Assembly (NCBI RefSeq): GCF_049243985.1
Contig: NC_135384.1
Location: 17,852,501 to 17,916,500 of the forward strand
Direction: 5' to 3'
Length of the DNA: 64,000 nt
Source of the DNA: Paroedura picta
Taxonomy: Eukaryota > Chordata > Lepidosauria > Squamata > Gekkonidae
Below are positions 31,001-44,533 of this stretch, piece by piece. The notes below the pieces were generated by a model. The model made no database searches, was not told the origin of the DNA, and saw nothing but the letters and a program-made list of their open reading frames with translations. Position 1 is the first letter of the stretch, and every line of letters starts with the position of its first letter. The position numbers and the translations under genes were made by a program.

Positions 31001-34000
31001 TTCTAATCTGGCATGCCGGGTTTGATTCTGCACTCCCCCATATGACTGCCCTGCTTAAACTCCTGGGTGGCCTTGGGCTCGCCACAGCACTGATAAAGCT
31101 GTTCTGACCAAGCAGTGATATCAGGGCTCTCTCAGCCTCACCTCCCTCACAGGGTGTCTGTTGTGGGGAGAGGAAAGGGAAGGTGATTGTAAGCCACTTT
31201 GAGATTCCTTTGGGTAGAGAAAAGTGGCATATAAGAACCACTTCTTCATCATCATTTACACAATACACAGCCCTTTCTATCCCCTTGGCTTCGTAATCCC
31301 TCTTCCCAATCATCCTGTCTTCTGCATGCATATAGTCCTTCGAAGCAGACCATGGAGGCAGGAGATAAATATGAATGGTGTTCTCAGGAACCAATCACAT
31401 GGAAATGTGGGCAAAGGAGCATGATCCCAACTCAGTGCCTTTGGTAAGTTGCCAACAGAGTTAAGAAACTTAAGATCAATTTGCTGTGCAAGTGATTAAC
31501 AGGTTGATTTAAAACATTTTAACGTATTGCCAAAACCTCATGGGATGGCCCCCTTCCTTAGGACTGCGAAAGGAGGAGGTGGTTTCTTAACAGGAGGGGT
31601 AATGCACAGTTTAACATGCAAAAGGCTTTTAGTGGCTGTTTAGGAGGCCACTAAAAGGATACTTTTCTAAATCCTAGCTTTAGTTGATTGTAGGTCTTTT
31701 TAGACTGACGTGAATGTCACCTGTAGAATAAAAAACTATTAAGCATGGACTACAAACCAGAAGGAAAACTTTTTAGTTTTTGGGGGGCAGAGCAGGTGCT
31801 TCCAGAATTCCCCCACAAAATCGTCCCTTACTGTCTGCTCCTTGACCCCATGATGTGACCCTAGGTCAAATTTGAATCATTTGAAATTTGTTGCTCAGGC
31901 AGTGCCCTGATTAAATTAAAACATGAAATGATTTCCTGCAGAGATGTCAGTTTTGGAAGGAGAGGGGCAAGAAAGCGGTAGAAGCTGCTCACCTTGGCTT
32001 TGGTCACCTCTGAATCCATGGCATGGTTTGCCTTGAAGATCTTCTGGGCTTCCTGCTGTGGCCTGCAAGGGGAGGGAGACAAGGAACTCGTGATTCTGCG
32101 CCCATGTTGCTCTTTGTGTGAACCCTGGGCTGTGTTTTCTGAACCTCAACCCAGGCTAGCCCAATCTTCTCAGATCTTGGAAGCTAAACAGGGTAGTATT
32201 TGGTAGTATTTGGACAGGAGGCCACAAAGGAAGGAGAGGCAGGCAATGGCAAAACCCACATCTGTTGATCTCTTGCCTTGAAAACCCTATAGGGTTGACA
32301 TATCTGCTGCAACCTGATGGAACTTTACACACACACACGCTCATACATACGTGACAGAAGTTAATGCAGCAAATGTAAAATGCACTATGAGCAACTCAAA
32401 TAGCTGCTTTCTCCACTGAGTCATTTTGATTCTTTAGCACCAGTTGGACTGAAAAATGGCTGCAAGCCCCTCTCCATCGGAACAATGTGTGAGGGTGGTC
32501 AGTACATCTTGCCTCTTGCATCCAGCAGTCAATGGGCGAAATTCTAAGCAGGTCTGCTCAGAAGTCCCAAATTCTTCAAAGCGGCAGCCCAATTTCATCC
32601 ATTTGAAATTACAGGGATTAAAATCCTTGTGCCTTTGTTAAATATGTCTATCCATTCCAACAAGACAACCAAAATCTCTATTTACTCAAAAGGAAAACTA
32701 GTTTCTCCCCCACACACACTCAGATGTGGCATCAAGGAAAAAAAGGGAGGGTCATCTTACATTCACATTCAAATTACACTCACAAACAGTAATACACTTT
32801 GAGTATAATTTTTGCGGAAAGGGGTTATTTTACACTCAGGAATTGGATTAACGTGGCAATTTATAAGAAGAAGGTTTTTATTCCCGGTTTTCTCTACCAG
32901 GAGGAGTCTCAAAGTGGTTTACAATCACTTTCCCCTCCTCTCCCCACAACAGACACTCTGTGAGGTAAGTGGGGCTGAGAAAGCTCTGAAAGAACTGCTC
33001 TGTGAGAACAGCTCTAACAGGACTGTGAACAGCCCAAGGTCACTCAGCTGGCTGCATGTGGAGGAGCGGGGAATCAAACTGTCACGCTTGACCACTACGA
33101 AAGGTGGGAGAAACACCAAACAAACAAACCTTTATTTTTCTATCCTGCCCTTCCCATTAGGCTCAGGGTAGGTACCATCTTTAAACCACCCACGGTGCAG
33201 CGCGCCGCGGACTTAATAATGGAGTAAGGGCTGTCTGGGAGGAGTTAGGGCGGGCCCTGTCTGGGATAAAAACTTGGAGGGGCCAATCAGGAGCTGCAAA
33301 GCAGCTCCTGATTGGCCCCTTCCGAGTGTCCATCCCGGGCCAAGCAGCCAATGGGGAGCCGCGCGAAGCTGCTTCAGGCCAGGGAATCACCATATAGACT
33401 GGACTGCCAGCCGATGCGGTGAGTCCTCTGGGGGGGCGCGCTGCCTTCTCCCGGCCGCTGGAGCAGCCTCGCCGCGTCACAGACATGGTGAGGCCGCTCC
33501 AGCAGCCGGGAGAAGGCTCCAGAGAGCCGTGGGGGGGGGGGCGCTGCCTTCACCCGGCCCGTCCTAGTGCCCATTTTATCCATGGGTAAAATGGGCTTTC
33601 TTTCTAGTCAGTGTATAAAATACAATACTTAAAAAATAACATTTTACTTAAAAACAATTCAAAGTCTAATCCATCTGCCCACTAATTAAGTATTAAAAGT
33701 TAAAGAGGGCATTCTTATTTTGGCGGTGTTGTTCCAATAGCTGCTCTTCAAGGGATGTTTTCAAGGGAGGCCAGCTCATGAGATGTTGTAGAGTGGAATT
33801 CCTGGCCTCAGCCATAAGTCTAGTAGAATCGCTCTGTCTTGCAGGACTGGCTAAGGTCCTACAGGGGACTGATCTCAGGGGCAGAGCATTCCACCAGGCC
33901 GGGGCCAGGGCCAAAAAGGCCTGGCTGAAGACAGTTTCCCTTCTGTAAGGAGGGTCTCACATGCATTCCTCCCCCACTTCCCTTTACAAGTCCCCATTTT

Positions 34001-37000
34001 TAAATGCAGTCTGAAGTCAACTCTCCCCTCCATCCCCACACGCCTACTTACAGACTGAGTTGTTTCCAGCGCTGGAAAAAATCCTGTGATTGCATTTCTG
34101 TTGCCTGGAAAAACTTGTTGACGGTGATAGGCAACTTGAGCGTGAGATTCTGCAGTGTTCCACCGTACCTAGTGAAAATTGGGGGGGGGGGGGGGAAGGG
34201 AGGCTTTAAAATGTAGAGAAGGAACCGTTCATTCCCCCCCTGCAATACCATCCCCTCATTTCATGACGAGTATCACTGGATTGGGGAGGGGGTATCCTCC
34301 TCCGTATCCCTGTTACTGATGAAAGAGAATTGAAGCTCGCAGAAAAGAAAATGAGAACTGGACAACCTTTGTCTTTGATCCAGAAATTGCAGCACATACA
34401 GAATGCAGCTGCCTCATGGAAACATCTTGGAGGTTCCATATCCAGCCGGTGCTGAGGCAGCTGCATTGGTTGCCAGTTGTGGCCCAAATTAAGTTCAAGG
34501 TTCTGGTATTGACCTTTAAGGCCATCCGCAGCCCGAGCCCCACATGTCTGAGGGACTTCTTATCTCCTTATACCCCCACAGGGCCCTACGCACTACAGGT
34601 GCGAATTTGTTGGTGGTCCCTGGCCCAAGAGAGACATGCCTGGCCTCAACCAGGGCCAGGGCTTTTTCGGTCCTGGCCCCAACCTGGCAGAATGAGCTCC
34701 TGGAAGAGCTGAGGGCCCTGACAGCTGTCCCAGTTCTGCAGGGCCTGCTAGATCATAGACTCATGGAATAATAGAATAGTAGAATAATAGAGTTGCAAGG
34801 GACCTTCTGGGTCATCTAGTCCAACCCCCTGCACTATGCAGGATGGAGCTCTTCCACCAGGTATTTGATTAAGGCCAGGGCAAGGAAGATCGTGGCCCCT
34901 CCTTGGAAACAGCTGGAACATTGGCCTCCTCCCACTTACATCAATGCCCCATAGTGCCAGATGCTGGAGGCCTGTTAAGCCGGAGGAGGGCGTGCATTTT
35001 CTTCACTGTCAGGGTTTGTTTTTAGGATCTAAATTAATGTTTGTAAATTAATTGTTTTAAGTTGGGGGCTTTATTGTGGGGGTTTTATTCTGTAACCTGC
35101 CATCAGCCAGTTTGCTTGGGTAACAAATCCAATCAATCAATCAGCAGATCTAATAAATAAATACTGGAACCAGCCCCCTGATCTCCTCCATTTTGTTTAG
35201 CTAGACAATTAAGTCCTGCAGCTTTCCCACCATTGCTGGAGTCTGTCTCACTGTCAACCCCCTCTGCTGCACAGGTGCCCTCAGCCCACATAGACATGGA
35301 CCGCCAGACCTGACTACCCTGCGAACCCCCTTTCTTCCTTCCCCTCCTACAGGGGCTGGAGAGCAGTACCGAAATTTTATGTTGATGAGGGGGGCCTCTG
35401 TGAAGTCACTCAAGCACTCGATGTTCAAGACCTGTTGAACTTGAGCGCCCCCTTCCACCAGAGGCTCCACTGCTTTCGTCTGGATGTTGAGCTGTGAATC
35501 AGCAGTTAAAGAAGAGCTTTTTCATATACTCACTTTTCAGTACCTAAACGAGTCCTAAAGCGGCTTACAAACACTTTCCCCTTCTTCTTCTCCCCGCCAC
35601 AGTCACCCTGTGAGGCAGGGGGAGCTGACAGAACTCTAAGAGAACTGCTCTGTGAGAAAGCTTTAAGAAGACTGTGACTGGCTCAAGGTCACCTCATTGG
35701 CTGCATGTGGAGGAGTGGGGAATCGAAATCTGGTTCTCCACATTAGAGGCCGCAGCTCTTTAACCACTCCACCAGGCTGGCTCTCAAAGAACAGGGCACT
35801 GTCCTATAAATAAAGGCAACACCTCCCCTCAATGCCACAAACCCATCCTGAGGCACCACTGTGCACAGTCACACAAAGGATATGACTTTGCAGGTCTCCT
35901 GGGTAGCTGACCAGAGGGGTGAAGCTCTGGAACTGAACGGATGTTTTGTTCCCGTAGAAGAGATACATTCGGCCTGGGGGAGAAGCAGACACTGTTAATA
36001 GTGTAGAGCTCACCATGCTTGCTCAACACCAGCTCTTCTAACATCTCATCACCACAACAGTCCACTAAGCCCTCGTTCAGCATCAAAGCTCACTGGGAAA
36101 CCCTCAATCCATCTCTCCCTCCTGACCTTGTCTACCTTAAAGGGTTGTTGTAGGGATAAAATGGGGGAAGAGGCTTACCCGGTTTTAAAAATGTAAGATC
36201 AATAAGAAACAAGCCCACTAATATCTTTACATTTTGCAGCACAGCTGCTTTAGGACCAAAAAGACATCCAACAGAGGGAAAGCCCTTTCTTGAATTTAGT
36301 GACCCACAGATGAGGTTTCAGAAAAGAGCCTCATAACAGCTGTGATGAATTTACTCAACTCTCATTTTCAAACAAAACAGGAAACCTCTTTCTTCCTTTA
36401 TTGCACTGAAATCCAGCATTTTTTCCATCATGGGGTACAAGGTGGCATGTATAAGGTGCTCTGATCTCCCATCCAGGTACAGTACAAACCCAGTCCCAGC
36501 TTGCTTCAGCACCATTACTGTGTCATAAAGCCCTCCAGCTAGGAATCCCAGTCCTCAGGTGGGATCTGGACATCCCCCAGCTTTATAGCTCATCTTCAGA
36601 CAGCAGAGACCAGCTCCCCTGGAGAAAATGGCTGCTTTGGAGGGTAGACTCTATAGCATTCTACTGTTTCCCAACCCAGAGCTGGCTACCATCCCTTCAG
36701 CTCAGCCTTTCTCAACCTTTTTACCATTGAGAACCCCCTGAAACGTTATTCAGGCTTCAAGAAACCCCAGAATTTGTGTGTTCATGCAGAATACGGTTGG
36801 GAAGCACAGCTCCCCACCCCCTCCATTAGCCATCTTGAGAGGGGGTAGGTGACTTGACCTGACCATATATAGTCATATCACCCAATAAATGTGAAACAAT
36901 TATTTAAAATATCTCAAAAATAACTCCTACCCATTCAGTAAACCCTTCCAGGGCAGTCAAGAAACCCCAGGGCTTCACAAAACCCTGGTTGAGAAAGCCT

Positions 37001-40000
37001 GCTCTAGCCCCACCATGGCATGAAAACCCAGTCATATTTCAGCACTTCCTCATGGCCAACCATACCGGAGAGGCCAAATCCATCATCTAGAACAGTGGTC
37101 CCCAATCCCCGGTCTAGAGACCAGTACCGGTCCGTGGATCAGTCGGTACTGGGCTGCGGCTCCTCCTCCTCGTCCTCCTCCCCAGCTGCTGCGTCGCCAC
37201 TCTGCCGCTGGCTCACCTTGGGTGCTCTCCAGCGGCCGCCATGGCTGGGGCTCCCCCTCGGCGTGGCACTGCGCAGCTGCTGCTGGCAGCACTCCCCAGC
37301 AGGCAGGAAGTCAGGGGCACCAGCGGGAAAGCAAGCGGTGCAGGGGCTCAGGCAGCGGCAACGTCCCTCAGCAAAAGACTCCCCCCCCCCCCCGGGGCCT
37401 CAGTAAAATTGTCAAGTGTTGACCGGTCCCCGGTGATAAAAAGGTTGGGGACCACTGATCTAGAACAAGTTTCCTCAACTGGGGTTTCGTGAATCCCTGG
37501 GGTTTCTTGATGGCTCTGGAAGGGCTTTTGGAATGGGGGGGGGGGGAGGTGAATGAATTTTAATATAGTTTTAAAATTTGTTATGACCATATATATTGAT
37601 ATGACCATATATGGTCATGTCAACCCACCCACCCTCGCAAAATGGCCAATGATGGGCCTGGAGGGGGTGGGAAGGGAAGAGATCCTGGGTGGGCCTGTAC
37701 ACAGCCATGCTTCCCAACCATATTCTGCACGATGGCTCCACTTCTGGGGTTTCTCAAAGCCTGAAGAAAGTTTCAGGGGCTTCTCAATGGTAAAAAGTTG
37801 AGAAAGGTTGATTTAGATCAGTGGTTCTCAACCTTCCTAATGCCACGACCCTTTAATACAGTTCTTCACGTTGCAGTAACCCCCAACCATAAAATAAAGC
37901 AAGTGTTCTTTCACAGAAATTAAACCGAAACTGACCAATGGCATGAAGATCCATTGTTCATGATTGTATATACATTGTTTTCCCCCAGGGTTTCTCAGTT
38001 CAGCTCTGCCTCTTGTCCCACCATGCCGATCTCGCGCTTTTCAGCTGCTCCAGACAGATGAATGATCTCGATCTATCCTGGCCAAGCTGCTTGCCCTGCC
38101 ACAACCCCAGTGAAAGGGTTGTTCGACCCCCAAAGGGGTCCCAACCCCCAGGTTGAGAACCATTGATCTAGATAGTCCAGCTGGAAGGGGGGCCATAGAG
38201 AGGCAAAACCCCTCAGAAGGATCTACTGACAGCTCAAATCTTTAAAAAAGGTTGTTCCACCAGAGATCAGGAAACATGGCATCTGCACAGCAATCTTTAG
38301 ACACCCTAGCTCCGTTGAGGAAGAACATAAAACTAGAGTTAGATTTTAACCACTGGCTCCCTCAAGTCCTAGACTGCCTCAACAAGTCAATTTTCACTGC
38401 CTTTGTTCTAGGCTAAGCATTTAGGTAGCTTTGGGGGTATGTGAAGGTGGAGGCCAGGGCATAAGCCAGGAAGGCCAGGTTTGTATGTTACCTAAAATCA
38501 CAGTTAAGGCTAATTTGGTGGGAGGGGGGAGACATGGCAACTTCAGGCTATCATTTCAGATGCTGGTTTGATGTACCCTTCTGACCATAGTTAGTGGCAC
38601 AGGTTTGGACAATCACAATAACCATGGTTTTGCTAAAGCCATGGTTTCACATGATATCCAAACCACTCAATCCTGCAGGATCAGTTCTAACAGTAGCCCC
38701 ACCGAATATCTTTTCCAGTCCCAGGCTCCATGATAGCCTACTCTAGTTCCTTCTTCCTTCCAGGAACATAGAAGTGTCCCTACAACGGGAGACATGGAGA
38801 TGTGAAGACCAGATTCCTGCTGAGGTTTCCCTGCCCCCTACTGCCCCCCTAAGTTCTCTTGCTCAGTGTCCAGCACAGCCCCTCCAACTGCCCATGGCAT
38901 CAAAGCTACCCAGCCCAGAAACACCTCAGTCGGTCAATCAGTCAGTCATAGAATCATAGAGTTGGGAAGGGACCTCATGGGTCATCTAGTCCAACCCCCT
39001 GCACTATGCAGGACACTCACAACCCTATCGCTCATCTGCTGTCACCTGCCACCCCCTTGAACCTTCACAGAATCAGCCTCTCTGTCAGATGGCTATCCAA
39101 GCCTCTGTTTAAAAATTTCCAAAGATGGAGAACCCACCACCTCCCGAGAAAGCCTATTCCACTGAGAAACCACTCTGACTGTCAGGAACTTCTTCCGGAT
39201 GTTTAGATGGAATTTCTTTTGAATTAATTTCATCCCATTCGTTCTGGTCCGTCCCTCTGGGGCAAGAGAGAACAACTCTGCTCCATCCTCCATATGGCAG
39301 CCTTTTAAGTACTTGAAGATGGTTATCAGATCCCCTTTCAGTCGTCTCCTCTCCAGGCTAAACAGACAAAGCTCCCCCAACCTTTCTTCTTATGTCTTGG
39401 TCTCCAAACTCCTCACCATCTTTGTTGGTAATAGGACGGTGCTGGGAGATGTGAGTCCGACAAATGAGATCAGCCTGATGGATGAGGAAGGCTCCCCTTT
39501 CTGGCTTCGTTGGGAGTAGCTCTCAACCCACCTCCCCCTGCCCAACATCTAGAAGTCCCGGCCCCCCCACCAGGATCACCATCTTTGTTGCCCTCCTCTG
39601 GACACGTTCCTGTTTGTCTACATCTCTCTTCAACTGGGGTGCCCAAAACTGAACACTGTACTCCCAGTGAGGCCAAACCAGAGCAGAGTAAAAGCTATAC
39701 AGACAAATATATTGTGTATAGCCAAAGGTCACCGCAAACATACAAACAAACAATCGATCATCTCAAGAAACACTCACCTAAGTTCTGTCGGAACTCAGAT
39801 TTCACCCCAATTTGCAGCAGCTGGTTCTCAAAGAGCACTCCGTTATTCTTACACACAAACCTGCAACAGGCCGCAAAGAGTTGGTTGGAAGCAAGGAAAA
39901 GCTGCTTTCTGACGCCTCACTGCACTTTGGATTGTTATGCCAACAGCCTCCCCTGCCCTCCACTACCATGAATCATCTGTTTATACACCCTGCCACCTAA

Positions 40001-41717
40001 ACCTGCCCTCCCATTGTCTTAAGGCCCTGTCAATGCGAAGTCAAATGTACCAACTACAGCCCATTCAAAATCCTTCCCTTCCCAAATGCTACTCATGCAG
40101 CACTCTCTCACAGTGGAATTATGGGATGTAATAGGACGGTGCTGGGAGATGTGAGTCCGACGAATGAGATCAGCCTGACGGATGAGGAAGGCTCCCTTTT
40201 TGGCTTCGGTGGAGTGGCTCTCAACCCCCCCCCCCCTCGCCCAACATCTAGAAGTCCCGGCCCCCCACCAGGATCTTACTTGTTAAGCAGTTCATCAGCC
40301 TCAGCAATAGGCAAAGCAGGGTCCTCAGAGACAGAAGCGGCAGCCCCTGAGCTGAAGGGGGGAGGGAAGGTGAAGGGGAATAAGCGAAGGGGCCAGCAGT
40401 TGGGCCAGGGAAGGTGGGGAGGAGAGAAAGAGCAGAAAAGGTGAGTCACCCGGACGCAGCACCGTGTTAGTAATTAGAAAGAGGTAGAGAATAACACACA
40501 CACAGAGACAGCATGCAATGTAGCTGGGGAGGAGCAGGAGGGAAAGACATCCAAGCATCCTTCTTACAGAGCTTCTGAATGGCTGAGAGCAAAACACGGT
40601 TTATGGCTTTAGCACACACACATTCCCTCCAAGAAATCCTGTCTGCGAGCAGCTTGGAGCCTTTTACCTTTAATCATCAGGAAACCCAACTCCACTTTCC
40701 ATCTTGTGGTCCAAAGCCCAGAAAACCCCAGGAGTATCCCAGGACCCACATCTGTGCCTGCCTAAAAGGTCCTGACAGCCACCATCTTTAATCCACTTAC
40801 CATCCTGGAGCACCCTGAAATCCTAGCCATGACCCAACTCCCTGGACTCTCAAATCCTTGCAAGTGTGCAATACAGATCATACATACATGCACACGCACA
40901 CACACACTGACATTAGGTTAGTGCTTCAACAAAAGTCTACTCAAAGACTTTTGCTGCCTGTATGCCATTCTAAGACTTTTCTCTAGAAGTGGAGTTGCAG
41001 GACATGGCAGAGAATGCCCGAGAAGAGGGAAAGCCTCTGTCCTCCTCACAACTTTCTCACAAGGGGCCATGGCTCGGGCAGAGCATCTGCTCGGCATGCT
41101 AAAAGTCTCAGGTTCAATCCCCAGCACCTCCAATTAAAAGGACCACACAACAGGCAATGTGAAAGACCTCTGCTTGAGACCCTGGGAAACTGCTGCTAAT
41201 CTGAGTTGACCATACGGACTTTGATGGACCAATGGTCTGAATCAGCTGAAGGCAGCTTCATGTGTACCATGCCACTGGGGGGGGGGGTGCGTCCATTCAT
41301 TCCATGTCAAGCAATTTCAGCCACTCACTTCCATTCCACAGGCCTCGCATCACCTGCTTACCCAGTACCCAGGAAACTACACCCTTGAGCACATCCCTTC
41401 TGGAAACCCACTCAACTGCATAGAATACTGATCTCATGATCACCTCCTCTCCAAGTGCTGAAATCAAATTTCCAGAACTGCATATGCAGCAAAGCCATAA
41501 GATGCCCCCTCTCTTTTCTATGGGTGGGAGTTTCTCAACAAGTGGGGCTCATCTGGGCCCCCTCAAAGCATGGAAAAGGGGGAATTAGCGGGGAGGAGAG
41601 GATCAGGTGGCATCAGTAGAGAGACTTTCAGCCCCTTACTCTGTAGGCAGGCCAGCATCCACCAAAAGGGACGCAGGACTCTCAGGAGGTGGCTCCAAGT
41701 CACTGCTTCATCCAAGG

Positions 41718-41753
<36 letters not shown>

Positions 41754-41885
41754 AAACCATTCCCAAAAGGCAGCAAACATTGGATTGGGGGGAGGGGAAT
41801 GGACACAAAGATATCCATGCACAGAGGGGAAAGAAACAAGATGGCAAAGACAAGGCCAGAAGGACTGACACACATCCCTCACCCA

Positions 41886-41931
<46 letters not shown>

Positions 41932-44494
41932 AGCTTCCTGGAAATGTGCAGTCTTCTAGCCTGCTGATCTCTCACATGCAAAGGTATTTTTAGGAAATGT
42001 TTCTGTTACCTAATGGCCTCCAAGCCAGCCATAGATCAGAATTAATGCTGCCCCCCTGCAAGGAACAGGCCCTGCATCCCATACTGTGAGTTTGTACAAA
42101 TGGCATTCTCCCCCCCACCACACACCACCCAAAGCAGACAGTGTTCCCAGTCCCTTAGTCAAACTGATGCAGATAACAGCCCTCTCAGTAAGCAACGGGG
42201 AGGACCATTTCTTTACTATTCCCTATGAGTTGCCACTGCCACTGCAGTGCTGGCCCCAGAAGACAGCAGATGGAGAGAGAAAGGTCCCTGTGATGACCAG
42301 AACCCAGTTTCTCTGCCTCACCTAAGGAAGTTCTCTTCAGCACTGGGCACGAGGCCGGTTGCAGCTGAAGGGCTGTCAGAAAAAACATCCACCAGAAGGT
42401 TGCCAGCACCAGCAGGGGCACCAGAGGCGGCAACGGGAGCTGCTCGCAGGCCTAGCAAGTCAGCAGACGGGGACGGCGTAGACTGCCAAGAAGCAGGAGA
42501 GAGAGGGAGAGAGAAAATGAGTAAGAAAACCTGATAAAGTCCCTTCCACGTGTGCAGGCCTAACTCAAGCAGTGAACCAAAGTAGTTTGGTACCTACCTT
42601 GGGGGCAGAGGAACAGACACGAGGCCCTGCGCTGTGGGTGCATGCTTTCTCTCTAGTCCTGCACTAAAACGTGTCCAGAAAAAAACGAAATACTGCAGTT
42701 GGAATGCTTATGTATGTTGGACACATTTACATAAATGCCATTTATACCTCAGCAGTTTTGGGTGAATTGGGGGGGGGGGAGGCAGGGGGCTGCAGGACAA
42801 TACATGCTGACTTCTACTACATAAAATCTAACAGCCACAGAAATTGCCCTGCTTTAAAACTAAGAGGGAGAGGATAACTGCTGAAATAAGGTGCTTGGGG
42901 GCAAAGGTCTTTCAACTTACCTGGTGCCTCATAGCTTTTTGTCTATCTTTAGTCAAGGGGGCAAGGAAGCAGATGGAAATGGTGTCTTCATACCCGCGGA
43001 AGCCTCATCTAAAAGGTATCTTGTGCTGGCTACCAGATAGAATTATGGTTCTGCCGCTAACAATCAAAGCTGGGGCTAATGGACATTTCTGCAGAGGTGT
43101 GTCAACCATCACCGACTGTATGAGCCCTCCCATACCATCAACTTGCACATCGCCAAACTACCTTTGGGAGTTCTATCATGGTGCCGTTACTAAAAAGGCC
43201 CTATCCCACCGTGCCTCTCACACAAACAAGATCTCAACCTCTGACTATACACAGCACAAGATCTGCCTTCACAGATGGCTAGGCAGTATTAAACTTAGTT
43301 TCCCACTTCTCCCAGCTTTAACTCACGCGTCTGCCTTTCCCTAGGGCCACAGAATCCTGGCCTTGCATACAAAGCCTCCTTTCCTGGCCAGTACACTCGT
43401 CCAGGGCCTCAACTCGCAGCCCCTTCCCTTTGGTGTCCCACACTCACGGCTGTGCTGGCCGAGGGCTCCATGCCCCCGTTGATTTCAGAGTTGGGGTCCT
43501 TCTTGCCATCATCCAGCTCACTCCCAGCTCCAGGGCCCTTCTTCTTCTTGAGCTTAGCCAGGATGGACGATTCGCGTTCAGGGAACGGAGGCATCTCCTC
43601 CAGCACTGTGGCCTACGGGAGAAAGGGTGAGAATGGGGAACAAGAAGCTTGGGACGCCACACCCAGAGCTCCACCTCAAGCAGCATGCCAGTATCCCACC
43701 TGGTGGTGAAAGGCCTCAAAGAAATCACCAGGTAAATAACTTGCTTGTTCATGATATCAGGCCTGTATGAAGCCACTTGTAGCCAGCCACTTTTCTTCTC
43801 AAGGTTGCTAGGCAACTGCCTTTACTCTTATTTCTCCCAGAACCAGCAAAGCCACTAGACTTCAACCAGGGGAGTAAAGGGGGAGAAACAGGCCCTTGAT
43901 CAAGTATCATTATTATTACATAAGATTTTGCCTTTTGACTGTCTATCTCTCAAGGCTGCTAATGTCAATTAAAGCAAACAAAAACCTAATAAACACAAAG
44001 GCAAAATGCCAGAAGTTATGAGCATTAAGGTAATAAGAACTGGAGAATAAGAACAGCAGCAGCCACAGAGTCCATCTGAATCTCAATCCTGCCGCCCCCA
44101 CAAAAAATCTTACCAACCCACCACTTCTATTTGACACCCATGTGCCAGAAGCAAAGCAACTTCCTCAGGAGGGAGTTCTGCTGTCACAGTGCCTCTCCTG
44201 AGAAGGCCCCATCCCATCCAGTCCCACACCTGTAGCAGGGACCCGTGAAGAAAAGTACCCAGGAAAGATCTCAATGTGCAGAAAGAGAAGGCCCTTTCCA
44301 GGTTATTTGAAGAGGTTTAAAAAAGTTGCAAGAATTTGATCATGACGTGGTGGGTGGTGGATGCAAATGCCCAGGTTTCCCTCTACCATGATATTTTCAT
44401 ATAGAGCTCAACTTTTTTCCACCTGACAGCATCCCCCCACACCAATGTTACTTCCTAGGAAGCCTCACTTCTCTGCACGAATGGACTGCGGTAG

Positions 44495-44533
<39 letters not shown>

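Noticed and set aside
35804-35883. Read-through extension of AP2A1 exon 18 beyond DLQS
   Set aside because: The extension (HILCVTVHS...) is unlike any alpha-adaptin and lies in the AT-AC intron.
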